Shown in pieces: positions 37,455 to 49,552 of a stretch of 64,000 nt of DNA. The stretch comes from Batillaria attramentaria (lineage: Eukaryota; Mollusca; Gastropoda; Batillariidae), in assembly GCA_018292915.2 (NCBI GenBank), contig JACVVK020000095.1:1221001-1285000 (forward strand), given 5' to 3'. The notes below the pieces were generated by a model, which was not told where the DNA came from, made no database searches, and was given only the letters and a program-made list of their open reading frames with translations. The position numbers and the translations under genes were made by a program. How positions within the stretch are numbered: the stretch's first letter is position 1; each line of letters opens with the position of its first letter.

Positions 37455-37456
<2 letters not shown>

Positions 37457-37894
37457 AAACATCTGATTACCAGTATGAGAGAATGATCCCACGTTGTAAC
37501 AGCTACCCACAGAAAGCTGTGCGTTACAGGAAGGAACACCTTGAGGCTTTCCGTGTTGTCACAGTGACACAAAATTATCAGAACGAAAAAGACTACCAGA
37601 AAACAGCAGAAAGACCACTAATTTTAGAGACTGATCACACCTCGTCACAGAGCGTGCGTTCATCTGTTTCACACTTTGCTAGTCTGAATCAGGATTGCAT
37701 GACGTTGACAGGAAATACATGGGCCGTAGTCAGCTTGGTACACTTTCTACCCATTCACACGGGGTGTAATCAACATGGAAGCGAGTGTTTGCGGTGTTAC
37801 CCCGCTTCAAACGTTTCGTCAACGATTGCTCTTACGTAATGCCGAATGTTTGAAGGCCGGAAAAAAATGAAAAAAAAAAAGGGAAAAAAAAGGA

Positions 37895-37927
<33 letters not shown>

Positions 37928-38051
37928 AAAAGGTTTTAAAAAAGGACAACAAAAACATATGGCATATAGATTCGGTTCCTACCTTAAAAAACTGCCGTCA
38001 AAACACACTTGTTCTCAGCCCAGCAGCAGTAATTAGGGATTGACAGAACTC

Positions 38052-38068
38052 TGTGTGTGCGTGCGTGC

Positions 38069-38154
<86 letters not shown>
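38052..38154. repeat. (TG)n microsatellite
   Basis: Begins with TGCG units, then pure TG. Confidence 0.95.
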
Positions 38155-38439
38155 CGCATTTGCTGTGTCCTTTATTGGTCTCTCTGGAATTAATTTCATG
38201 CCATTTGATATTTATTTGATTTTATTTGACGTTCACGACATTTTGATCAAACCCCGTGAGTGATAAGATAAGGAACATCCAGTAATGTGATGGGTCAGCT
38301 GTTTTGCACGTGCTTATCCTGTACCAGGGTTCTCGGCCAGCATATTAATATTTCAGTTTTTAACCGGGGCAAGGTGCGCTTCATGCACTCGAGCAAAATC
38401 ACGCCAAGACAAAACCAGGTGTAGCAGTCCAGATTATAC

Positions 38440-39005
38440 CCCGCCTGGAGTATACCCCCGTAGAAACTGGCCTAGCCCAGACCAGGGCTTGTGTTAACGC
38501 ACAAACTGTGCGCATTGACGCACAGAAATCACGAAATGACGCAGAAAAAAAATCACTGGGTGTTTTACTGACGCACAGATTTTAAAATTTTGGAGCAGGA
38601 GTGCGTCGCGTGATACTCAAATTTGATAGCATGACGCACAGCTTTCACAGTTTTAGTTTCAATCTTCTGCAATCGATTGTCAGAGCAGTCGCCACAGACG
38701 CTCTGAAATGTACGGCGTTTATGTCTGTTAGAGTAGGCTGACCCTCAGATTTTTCTGCTGGAAGTCATGCTGACCCTCAGAAAAAATATCTACCACAAGC
38801 CCTGCCAGACTATCCCCCCCCCCCCCCGTATAAACTGGTCTAGCACACACTATACCCCGGGGTGTACTCTGGCCTAGGCCCGTTTAACCCTCTCCTGCCC
38901 ACTTTAACCCCCCTACCACTGATCTATACCCAGGGGGTTGAACCGGCCTAGGCTACTTTATACCCGAGGGTATAAAGTAGCCAGGGGTATACTCCGGCCT
39001 GTTAC
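38440..39005. repeat. Degenerate low-copy repeats with 'tatacccc...ggcctag' phrases
   Basis: Several imperfect repeats of 'tatacccc' followed by 'aactggcctag' or 'ctctggcctagg', and inverted mini-repeats such as 'tatacccgagggtata'. A separate cluster of 'gacgcaca' phrases lies at 38500-38650. Nature unknown. Confidence 0.5.
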
Positions 39006-39016
39006 ACCGGTGCTTC

Positions 39017-39460
39017 TCACATGATGTGGATGATTATACACGGCCAGGTGCCGTAGTTCCCGGACCCAGCTAGTTTAACCGAAGCCCGACCACCTCCTGC
39101 CCGCTATATGACAAGGCTTGTCATAAAGAATTAGCCACTGCACACCAGTAGGAGCCACTTCAAGCCAATAATACGCTAGGCCCCAGACCGCTACAGATTA
39201 CGTAACAGTGGCTTGAAGTGGATCCTAGTGACCTGACGATTTCAAGTAAATTAGCGATGTTTGCGAGGGTTTTTTAGAGTTAACGCTGGGAAGCGCGCAG
39301 TGCGGTACTGTCATGCAGTCCCAAAGAAATGGACCTCCATAGCAGCAATATACACCATCATCCTCATCCTCACCAACATTGCGCCAGCTTTTGAGGCCTC
39401 CTTCGATTCAGTTCAACCTAGAAACTTGGAGCAGCACCACTGGAGCTGGCAAAGAGATGC
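39017..39460 (+). mobile_element. SINE family A copy interrupted by a hairpin MITE
   Basis: SINE A sequence 39017-39065 ('tgatgtggatgattata') stops. Family H MITE occupies about 39066-39285, then SINE A resumes at about 39290 ('atgcagtcccaaag', 'atggacctccatagca'). Confidence 0.78.
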
Positions 39461-39700
39461 GACAGAAAAAAAGGGAGGGTGTGTGTGTGTATGTGTTTGG
39501 GGGGTGGGGGGTGGGGGGTGGGGTAGCAACGTCCTGGCGAGTATGTCTCTCACGCCACTAAAATAACAGGCGCCAATGAATCATACACTTGTGCAGCCTT
39601 GACGAAAAAAAATTAGACAATGTCATGTTGACCCTATCATTGGTGCACTAACTCACAATTAGCGAGGGTAGTAGTCAGCCGGTGCAGACCACGCAACATG

Positions 39701-39701
<1 letters not shown>

Positions 39702-39788
<87 letters not shown>

Positions 39789-39852
39789 CCACGGGGTGTG
39801 TGTGTGTGTGCCAAGGGGTGTGTGTGTGTGTCACGGGGTGTGTGTGTGTCAC

Positions 39853-39909
<57 letters not shown>

Positions 39910-39949
39910 CACGGGGTGTGTGTGTGCCACGGGGTGTGTGTGTGCCACG

Positions 39950-40017
<68 letters not shown>
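39702..40017. repeat. (TG)n array with repeated 'gccacggggtg' interruptions
   Basis: TG array with seven CACGG/CAAGG-GGTG or CACGGTG interruptions, giving a minisatellite-like pattern. Confidence 0.95.
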
Positions 40018-40019
<2 letters not shown>

Positions 40020-40506
40020 GGAGAGATATGATAATTTCAAGTACGCTTTCAAGGTCGTCCGACATGAACTGCAAACAGCTGGTTACTGAATTTTGTTTTC
40101 AAATTTATGATATTAAAAAAAAAGATTTAAAAAAAAGTCACGTCACCAGATGCAACTGGCATGGTTGTATTGTCATGCGGTACGCTACCCTTGTCAGCTT
40201 GGACAATTATCTTCCAGTGGTTGGAGAGACAATTACGTTGTTTTTCATCCACTCTACCACCGTGAGATATGTGCGTTAAGTCGGAACAGAAAATTATAGA
40301 GAGCAGAAGATGGGTCATTTTTAGAATCTGACTCAAGGTCTACACGTGTGTGAGTCAGTAATACCTGAATTAAGCTGTTAACGTCTCCGTGTTCGTAATG
40401 TGCTGAGGAGAAAAAACAACAACAACAACAAAAAAAAAAAAACCAACAACAAAAAACCTGCCGCTTACAGAACTACGGTGCGTAAGTCTCTATGTTGGTG
40501 GGATGG

Positions 40507-40805
40507 GTGAGCGGTGGTGTAACACGTAGCGCGTCGGACTAAACTGGTGAGCTACTAAACGGCCGTCACCAATGTCACGGCGATGAAGCGTGGGTTCGAT
40601 CCCAGGTCGAGCTTGTGAAATGTGATACCGGCTTTTCCTGGCAATACCGGGCTGCTCATCGGGGGTGTCTGTCCGGGTTATCCGGCTTTCCTCCCCCAGC
40701 AAAAAATTAAAAATAGGATAGGTTGGTTAGGTGGTGCTGCTCCTCGGCGACGCGCCTCCCCCGCGGGTAGCACCCTGAATTTCCCGAAAGGGACAACAGA
40801 CTATT
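40507..40805 (+). mobile_element. tRNA-derived SINE, family D
   Basis: tRNA-like head (A box region 'tgagcggtggtgtaacacg', B box 'gggttcgatccca'), central domain 'gggtgtctgtccgggttatcc', tail 'tttcccgaaagggacaaca'. Second copy at 50207-50478. Confidence 0.85.
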
Positions 40806-40817
40806 TTTAAAGGCAAA

Positions 40818-40818
<1 letters not shown>

Positions 40819-40891
<73 letters not shown>

Positions 40892-40925
40892 GATGATGAT
40901 GATGATAATGATGATGATGATGATG
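40819..40925. repeat. (GA)n followed by (TGA)n
   Basis: Compound microsatellite. A smaller GA run lies at 41040-41061. Confidence 0.95.
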
Positions 40926-41087
40926 AAACTTTATTACACAAGGATTGAGATATAGGTTCACGAGAACCTGTCTGACAATCTGTCCTTGCTAAACTACAAC
41001 AACATAAGATTATAAAAAGACGAAGAAGAAAAAGAATTAAGAGAGAGAGAGAGAGAGAGAAGGAAACTTGCCAGCACCAGTACTTAC

Positions 41088-41150
41088 CCGACGGCGGTCA
41101 AATACCAGAGAAGAACATCACTCTACGAGAACAGTCACATGGAGATATTG
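41088..41150 (-). other. Possible 5' non-coding exon of the FRRS1-like gene
   Basis: On the minus strand a perfect donor CGG|GTAAGT (41087-41082) follows sequence with no long frame. It could pair with the acceptor about 20 nt before the FRRS1-like ATG. The intron would be about 5.7 kb. Only the splice site supports this. Confidence 0.25.
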
Positions 41151-41459
41151 TGTAATTGTAACCCGTGACTTGACTGATATCGCTGTAGGAGTCTGCACAG
41201 CCAGTAGCGTAACTGTATTTACGTCGCTGTGACAATCACTTCAACGTCTGCCGTCTTTCGGAAAAAAAGGGCCCAAGAAACCATAGATTTCACACACACT
41301 TACACCCCTCTTCCCTATAACGGCAGAGATAAACACATAGATCTTCCAAAGACACGTTAAGATTGATTATCATACCGATATTTCTGGCTGGCCATGTGAT
41401 ATTAAGTGTTATCGGCAAGACACAGCAACAGAGCTGAAGTGGGCCGTGACTGATAGACC

Positions 41460-43510
41460 AGTGATCATTGCAATACCACAGAGGCCCTACTTTTGGACCT
41501 CGATATTGACACCCCGTGTGAACTTAAGACACGCTATGCTCATGTATAGGCTCTACTTTGTCATGCTCTCGATATAGTCAGTCCGCGTAAAATAAAAGTA
41601 AGCCGCAGAGTGATCAAGTTTATACGTCCTACTTTTCAGTTCAATTCAATTCGAAAATACTTTATTATCTGTTCTAAAAAATACATTTTAAAACAGAAAA
41701 TTGTCTTCAGACGCATTGCATTCGGATCTCGACATAGTCACCACACGTGAAAGTAAGACACAGTGTGATCAAGTATATAGGCCAAACTTTGGGATCTCGA
41801 CATATGAAAGTAAAACAGTGTGATCGATCATATAGGCCCAACTTTGGGATCTCGACATGTGAAAGTAAGACACAGTGTGTTCAAGAATATAGGCCCAACT
41901 TTGGGATCTCGACATGTGAAAATAAGACACAGTGTGTTCAAGAATATAGGCCCAACTTTGGGATCTCGACATGTGAAAGTAAAACAGTGTGATCGATCAT
42001 ATAGGCCCAACTTTGGGATCTCGACATGTGACAGTAAGACACTGTGTGATCAAGTATATAGGCCCAACTTTGGGATCTCGACATGTGAAAGTAAGACAGA
42101 GTGTGATCAAGTAAATAGGCCCAACTTTGGGATCTCGACATGTGAAAGTAAGACAGTGTGATCGAGCATATAGGCCCAACTTTGGGATCTCGACATGTGA
42201 AAGTAAGACACAGTGTGATCGAGCATATAGGCCCAACTTTGGGATCTCGACATGTGAAAGTAAGACTGTGTGATCGAGCATATAGGCCCAACTTTGGGAT
42301 CTCGACATGTGAAAGTAAGACACAGTGTGATCAAGTATATAGGCCCTACTTTGGGATCTCGACATGTGAAAGTAAGACAGTGTGATCGAGCATATAGGCC
42401 CAACTTTGGGATCTCGACATGTGAAAGTAAGACAGTGTGATCGAGCATATAGGCCCAACTTTGGGATCTCGACATGTGAAAGTAAGACAGTGTGATCGAG
42501 CATATAGGCCCTACTTTGGGATCTCGACATGTGAAAGTAAGACTGTGTGATCAAGTATATAGGCCTAACTTTGGGATCTCGACATGTGAAAGTAAGACTG
42601 TGTGATCGAGCATGTAGGCCCAACTTTGGGATCTCGACATGTGAAAGTAAGACAGTGTGATGGAGCATATAGGCCCTACTTTGGGATCTCGACATGTGAC
42701 AGTAAGACACTGTGTGATCAAGAATATAGGCCCAACTTTGGGATCTCGACATGTGACAGTAAGACACTGTGTGATCAAGTATATAGGCCCTACTTTGGGA
42801 TCTCGACATGTGAAAGTAAGACACTGTGTGATCAAGTATATAGGCCCAACTTTGGGATCTCGACATGTGACAGTAAGACACTGTGTGATCAAGTATATAG
42901 GCCCTACTTTGGGATCTCGACATGTGAAAGTAAGACACTGTGTGATCAAGTATATAGGCCCAACTTTGGGATCTCGACATGTGAAAGTAAGACACAGTGT
43001 GATCAAGTATATAGGCCCAACTTTGGGATCTTGACATGTGAAAGTAAGACACAGTGTGATCAAGTATATAGGCCCAACTTTGGGATCTTGACATGTGAAA
43101 GTAAGACACTGTGTGATCAAGTATATAGGCCCAACTTTGGGATCTCGACATGTGACAGTAAGACACAGTGTGATCAAGTATATAGGCCCAACTTTGGGAT
43201 CTCGACATGTGAAAGTAAGACACTGTGTGATCAAGTAAATGGGCCCAACTTTGGGATCTCGACATGTGAAAGTAAAACAGTGTGATCCATCATATAGGCC
43301 CAACTTTGGGATCTCGACATGTGAAAGTAAGACAGAGTGTGATCAAGTAAATAGGCCCAACTTTGGGATCTCGACATAGTTACCCCGTGTGAAAATAGGA
43401 CACAGTGTGATCAAGCAAATAGGCCTTACTTTTAAGATCTCGACATATTGTCACCCTGTGTGAAAGTATGACAGTCTGATCAAGTATTTTCCTTTAGAAT
43501 CTCGACATGC
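41460..43510. repeat. Satellite array, 55/57-bp monomers, about 30 copies
   Basis: Core array ~41745-43385. The monomer contains 'gggatctcgacatgtgaaag' and 'tcaagtatataggcccaac'. The main form is 57 bp (ACACAGTGTG or ACACTGTGTG); a 55-bp form has ACAGTGTGATCGAGCATA. Outer monomers on both sides are more diverged and carry about 12 extra bases between 'cgacat' and 'gtgaaa'. Because 57 is divisible by three, long meaningless frames run through it on both strands. Confidence 0.95.
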
Positions 43511-44200
43511 GAATGTCAGACACACACGTGGGGGGGGGGGGGGGCTGAGGGGGGGGGGTGCTTACTACGAAGCTCTAAGATGACATATAGATACCACGAA
43601 AACAGTTCAGAACGATCTGTGAGCATATAAACGATAGCTCTCGAACTTGACCACACTACATGTCTACCAGTCTCTGACGTCAGCGTTGCACAAGGTCATT
43701 GGACTCGTAATATAGTATGATGACATCGTTCACTTCAATGGTAACGATTTTGAAGTGTTGTTTTTGTTTGTTTGTTTGTTTGTTTGTTTGTTTGTTTTTT
43801 TTGGGGGGGGGAGGAGGTAAACATTTTCCTTTTTGTGTCTCCTATTTTACTTTTTAAATTTTTTTTTAACCAAGTTACCGTAGCCAGCCATCCCGCCAAA
43901 TGGGTTATGATGAAGCAGTAACGGTTAATGATAGCGTCATGTTAGTTGATAACAGAAACGATAGTGCGAGATAAAATACAGAAGTTTGATGCTGTGTTGC
44001 CCTTTGATTTGTCGAGGCCAGTGATCGTATAAACACTGTTGATCTACATCTCTACGCCTTCATGCAGTCACGGGGTCCCTTCCCGTGATTCAGCGTAATT
44101 CGCAACTGACTGAGCTTCGCTTTTAGGTGTCACAGACAGACTCGCGGACGACCACAACGCATGACTCGTTTAAGGGTGGGGAACACGTGTGCAACAGTGT
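43511..44200. other. Intergenic stretch with repeat fragments
   Basis: A G-rich run at 43530-43558, a fragment of repeat R (43583-43640) and a (TTTG)n run near 43760-43800. Otherwise nothing recognised. Confidence 0.5.
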
Positions 44201-44207
44201 AAAGCCT

Positions 44208-44524
44208 GCTCTTAACTGGGCACAGCGCGCGAAACACACATGTGCACATCACAGTCGTTGCGCTCGGTGTGCCTACTAACTACAAAACGGAACACAGCTG
44301 TGCTCGGTGACAAACCGATTGAAGATGCACTGTCCGCCATGTTTGCGCGCCGAGTGACGTAGCAATGCCAGTCAGAATCTGTTGAGGAAAGCACAGTCAC
44401 AGTTGTGGCTATTTGAAATCCAGTTTGCCGTGATCATGCCACAGCGGCGGAAACCCCCCCCAAATCACAACTGTCTCACAACTGTGGACAGCACTGTGGC
44501 GCTCCGCAGTGCCCAGTTAAGAGC
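44208..44524. mobile_element. Candidate MITE with 16-bp perfect inverted ends
   Basis: GCTCTTAACTGGGCAC at 44208-44223 is matched by GTGCCCAGTTAAGAGC at 44509-44524. The interior is non-coding. No clear target duplication; the right end abuts the next element by 5 bp. Confidence 0.55.
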
Positions 44525-44529
44525 TAAAC

Positions 44530-44619
44530 AAGATGGCCACTGACCAGCCCAATATGTTGTTTCCATTTAATCACCTGCTGTCGTCACGGTCGTTCTTTTG
44601 TAATGCCATGTATACGGGA

Positions 44620-44677
<58 letters not shown>

Positions 44678-44679
44678 CA

Positions 44680-44713
<34 letters not shown>

Positions 44714-45023
44714 GGAAACAACTGACCGGGCTTGTCAGACCAATCTTGGTTTTGGAAGAGAGACGTCAAGTTGTTTTCTTTGAAATCTATGACGTTTTCC
44801 TCATTGGGATGACGCATAATACATTTGACGTAATAACTTTGACTCGGATACAATTCTTGCAATGAAAGCAGCCCCATGAAAATTGAAGTGTTGCTGCTGC
44901 GCAGTGTAAAGATCGAATTTATACCGGCTCAATGTATTTAACAGACAAGTCTGCGCGGCGAACGTTTTTTCACTATGTGTTATGTCTGCTGCGCGCGCGC
45001 GCACACAGACACACACAGACATA

Positions 45024-45055
<32 letters not shown>

Positions 45056-46085
45056 GACTTCCGCGAGCCGCGTTTGTGCATGTGCTCCATTGAGACCTAT
45101 GTGGTGTTCTCTCACTCTACTATGCTATTGAGTGAGAGTCAGTGGGAAAAACAAAGCTCACTACATCAATGAAACTCCCGCTTTCCCCGTCTACAAATAG
45201 AGAACTTCCGAAAAGTGACGACACACCCCCACGTCAATCAAACATGACGTCGGCAAACTGACGCTGATACAGTTTTGCGTCAGTGCGCGTGTGCCTTTTC
45301 TGCGATGTTTGTGAGGCGTGTGGCTTGTGTAAAGGAAATGTGCTTCGAGTACAAATTTTCGAGTCAACTGACGACAACGGCTGCAGTGAATTTTTCTAAT
45401 TTTTTTGTATATTTTTTTTATGGCACCCCAGGCTCATTATCTGTGTATAGTAGGAGCGATTTTGAGATCTAAAGTGTGTTCACCAGCACTTTCATCAGGT
45501 ACGGTTTACGCCAAAAGTATAAAAGCGACAACCTCCAAAATTCACTCAGTTGAGAGTCCGTAGTCACGCTATCTATGTAAAAAAAAATGGAGTGGTTTAG
45601 GTAAATATTACGCCTTTAAACGCCAGAAAGCCACTTTTTCTGAAAAGGGCGATAACTCGCAAATCATGTGTGCAATCGTACCTGGATCGGGCCTTCTATT
45701 CAACAATCTTGATTCATTTAGAAACCCCAAATTTGAAATCGATCGGTTCAGTATTTTCGGAGAAATAGGCATCTGAACTGGGTTCACATGCAGTGTCAAC
45801 TCAGGCTCGGTTTACATGAAAACTATAAGAGCGACCATTTTCTAGTAGTGAGTCAATTCAGAGTCCGTATTCAAGCTATCTACTGCCCAAAAATTGAGTG
45901 ATTTAAATAAATATTACGCCTGTACACGAAAGACAACCAACTTGTCTCAAAAGGGCGATAACTCCCAAATCACTTGAGCAATCATCACACGCTTGAATCG
46001 TCTAATGTAACATTTTGATAAATTTGGATACCCCAAATTTGAAGCCATTCGGTTAAGTATCTTCGAAGAAACGGGCCCGGACACA

Positions 46086-46140
<55 letters not shown>

Positions 46141-46371
46141 TCCACACAGACGGCACTCAGTGAGGAGGAGAAGCGCGTTCGGAACAGCATACATGCCAGC
46201 ATCGATGACGCAGGTTTTCTCACGTCATTGTCAGAGTTACACTTGCATAATCGTCTCTGCGGGAGATCGGCAGTGACGTGCGTTTGTACCACAGATGCTT
46301 GCCTATGAACGTGGAAATTTTAGCCCGTCCTATTATGTTGTTTCCATTACTATGGAAACAACATAAAAAGA
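44530..46371 (+). mobile_element. Non-autonomous HINE/pearl-like element, copy 1
   Basis: 1842 bp, repeated almost perfectly in inverted orientation at 58127-60014. Parts in order: 13-mer ATGTTGTTTCCAT at 44554; (CA)n(TC)n at 44624-44710; the 13-mer core inverted at 44712; (CGCA)n near 45020; two tandem diverged ~300-bp cores (45497-45790, 45803-46087) sharing 'aaaagggcgataactc' and 'ccccaaatttgaa'; (CA)n at 46090-46134; a palindrome ATGTTGTTTCCAT-tact-ATGGAAACAACAT at 46335-46364 near the 3' end. No coding capacity. Core units followed by a microsatellite, with subterminal inverted repeats and a 3' hairpin, recall Helentron-derived elements; that class is inference. Confidence 0.8.
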
Positions 46372-46549
46372 GCATCCGACAGGCATTTCATGTTCATGAG
46401 TATCTCAGGCGGCCGATTTTGATGGTTCTGATTTATCTCAGTGACCGAGGAGGCCCGAGCGAGATTCCTACATTCACAAAGGCTGTTTGGAAATCACGGA
46501 AGAAGTCGCTGTACGCCATTCTGCGTGTCACCAGACAGGTACGCAATGA

Positions 46550-46770
46550 CTGAAATTACAGGTGTTTACACTTTGCGCGAGGGGTTGAACAGTCAAAATT
46601 CTACGACTGTTGAAACAACACTCTCTCGCTCAGCATATTAGTACTCAGTGAGTACGCTTTTTACTGACTCGCGATCAGTGTTAGCATTTCAGATGCTGTC
46701 ACTGTGCAGGTGTCTAAGTGAAGTGATGCTAGAACGACCGCAGGCAACTCAGAACGACCTGTGAGCATAG
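46550..46770. repeat. MITE-like repeat R, diverged fragment
   Basis: 'tttacactttgcgcgaggg' and 'gtgcaggtgtctaagtgaag' match the family at reduced identity. Confidence 0.6.
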
Positions 46771-46959
46771 AAGAGGAAGAATAAAAAGAAGAAAGAAAAA
46801 TAATAATATGGGTATTTAAGGGACGCACTCCCTCCCGCAGAAGCTCAGGGCGCCTTGCTGTCAACACACACTCCCTGACTCACCCAGGAACACACACAAC
46901 ATGCCTCCACAAAAACATTTAAGCACAAATTAACACATAATGTACAACATCATACACGG

Positions 46960-47330
46960 CCTCCACTTCCCCGGCACACACACACACACACACACGACCA
47001 TCAAGATGATGATGTGGCAACAGCTCAGTATTGGTTGAGGGCAGTGAAGAGGTGGGTTTTTAGATTTTGCTTGAAGGATGGTTTTGTGTCTGCATATCTG
47101 ATTGATGCTGGGAGATCATTCCAGCAAGCCGGACCCTGGTATGAAACACTATGCTGACCAAAGGTCTTTGTTCTGACATCTAAAATCCCTGCTAGTGTTT
47201 TCAAGAGCAGTCAGTCGGCTGCAAATGATGAGAATAAAATGCCGCGGTACCGATTACAGCTGAGAATGTTTGCTACAGATTGAACGTAGGCGGTCATAGT
47301 CCACTTTCCGACTCGCACAGCAGCAGTCTG
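46960..47330. repeat. Probable interspersed repeat of unknown class
   Basis: The segment 'agaggtgggtttttagattt', then 'ggagatcattccagcaagcc', resembles the tail of a retroelement common in invertebrate genomes. No second copy in this window. Confidence 0.4.
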
Positions 47331-47540
47331 CAGTCACTGTGTCCTAAGTGTCTCGGCTCTGCTGACGCGAGATCCTGGTTCAATTTTAGCTTTGTAGCGC
47401 ACTAGTGAACGAGGAAGCGTTCGCGTGATGATCATGCGCCACGACTGAAATCCCATTTCTTGTACTGTTCACCGGGAACATTGGGTCCTGTTTACACGGG
47501 AAACCGCCACTTTCACAACCTGATACAAACATGCTAGTCC

Positions 47541-47712
47541 GGGGATATTTATGACAAGAAGCGCAGAATGCGGCTCCATAGCAGCATCATACCATCATCA
47601 TGATCCTCATCGTCATTATCATGCATGATAATAATTGCCCCAGCTTCCAAGCACTACGTGGATTCCACGCATGACCTGGAAGGAATACCACTGGATCTAG
47701 CGAAGAGTTGGG
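47541..47712 (+). mobile_element. SINE family A, tail fragment
   Basis: From 'ggatatttatgacaagaag' to 'agcgaagagttggga', i.e. the 3' third of the family. The head is absent. Confidence 0.75.
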
Positions 47713-47793
47713 ACCAAAAAAAAAGCAACACAAACAAACAAACAACAAAAACCACTAAACCAGCAACCAAAGGAAAAACAACACAATAAACCA

Positions 47794-47800
<7 letters not shown>

Positions 47801-47866
<66 letters not shown>
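47801..47866. repeat. (CA)n microsatellite in A/C-rich DNA
   Basis: Embedded in ACAAAC-type low-complexity sequence (47720-48090). Confidence 0.93.
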
Positions 47867-47871
<5 letters not shown>

Positions 47872-48099
47872 AAAAACAACAACAACAACAACACACTAGT
47901 CATCAGCGGATGCATGTGCAACAACAAAAATCCACACAAAAAACAAACAAACAAACAAACAAACACTGAAGCAACAATCCAGCCCGACAAAAGAACGGTG
48001 ACATAAATACGTTAACAACAACAACAATCAAAAGAAAAGAAAAGCCTACAAACAAACAAACAACAGCAATAACAAAAACAAAAACTCTTAACAGATATC

Positions 48100-48850
48100 T
48101 CATACAACCTGTGAAAATGTAACAGGTTCTACCTCACTGGCTTCCCTGCCAATCTTGCCTCCGAAGACGTTGTTGAGGTCTGCACTGATGCAGCAGTCAC
48201 AAACTTACTGCCGACAAGTGGAGCTCATGCGATAATAGAAGCGACACGCAACCTCTCGGCTTTGCCAGTCCGAATAATGACTAAAACAGAGCTCAGCCGA
48301 CCTCGCCCTCTTCTAGCTCGATAATCAGAAAGCAAAAGCACTGACAGAGAAATTGAATTCATGGCATTACTTGGAGACATAAATTCCACGGGGAAAGTCT
48401 TAAAAAATCCCCAAGTTTATGTTTTCGGAAGGCGCAGTCTTACGAAAATGAACCAGAATCAAAAATCGGGAAAATTTGCGTCGACTTTTCAAAACGTGAC
48501 AATGGCTTAGCGGACACGTCTACAGTCAGATGCAACTATCACGTGCGCGGGAGGTTAATGTGAAACTAAAAGTAGGAAATGCGAAATTGAAAGTGTGCGC
48601 GTGCGTGTTTCGTAGAATTTGTATTTTATGTTGTTTTATTTGTGGATATATATATGCGTAATACATTTCCTGGGCAGTTTTTGGAGTCAAGCAAACCAGG
48701 GCCATTGTTATTGTGTGTCAGTTTTGATTGAACATCCAAAGTAGGCTTCATTGTCTTCAACAGATCAAAGTAGGCGCAGCTTAGACGTCTGAGAAGCCTG
48801 CGGTTAATATCAGTGAAAACGCAACGTTGTACACACAACTTTTTCTGATG

Positions 48851-48855
<5 letters not shown>
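48100..48855. other. Intergenic stretch, nothing recognised
   Basis: Between two low-complexity regions. No domain, RNA gene or recurring repeat seen. Confidence 0.4.
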
Positions 48856-48857
<2 letters not shown>

Positions 48858-48891
<34 letters not shown>

Positions 48892-49047
48892 GGGCGCGCA
48901 CGGAGAGAGAGAGAGAGATAGAGAGAGAGAGGCGGGGGTGGGGAAACACAACACGGAAACTGAAATCGGAAAACTCGGCACTCGTGTCACACACGCATGC
49001 ACGTACTCACGAACGCATGCCCTCTTTCTCTCTGTGTCTCTCTCTGT

Positions 49048-49122
<75 letters not shown>
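48858..49122. repeat. (GA)n and (CA)n microsatellites
   Basis: GA runs at 48858-48935 and a 74-nt CA run at 49049-49122. Confidence 0.93.
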
Positions 49123-49126
<4 letters not shown>

Positions 49127-49386
49127 CTCGTGAAAGGGCCATAAATCTAATATCAGTACAGCGACCCTTGACACATTTCAACAGCGGCTTCTTTCACATT
49201 CCCTTTCCCAGCTGTCGAGCCTGTCAAACACGTGAGACTAGTTTCTGAACCTTTTGAATTCAGCTTCGGTCGAATAATTATGTGACTCAGTTGTACATGT
49301 TCGACCCCCTTATAGTTATCGTTTGATACGCTCGTAATAACGTTTTTAGGCATGACACAGCTATTCTCACTGCACAAAAAAGGGGG

Positions 49387-49552
49387 TGGGTGGGTGGGTG
49401 TTTGGGAGTTTAACGTCCTTTTCACCACATAAGGGTGATATCAAAGACGGGGCAACGAGAAAAAAGGCCAGCACAAATATTTGGCCCCAACCGGGATTCG
49501 AATTCGAGCATTGAAAGTCCAACGCTCTACCATTCGGCCACTCCGGCTCCCC
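49387..49552 (-). mobile_element. SINE family B, intact with 16-bp target duplication
   Basis: TGCACAAAAAAGGGGG flanks at 49371-49386 and 49553-49568; this is the longest perfect duplication of the family here. Confidence 0.93.

Noticed and set aside
41997..43265. A 422-residue open frame (and others of 250 and 227 residues) over 42-43.3 kb
   Set aside because: Made by the 57-bp satellite period, which is divisible by three; open on both strands with monotonous repeats and no codon bias or domain.
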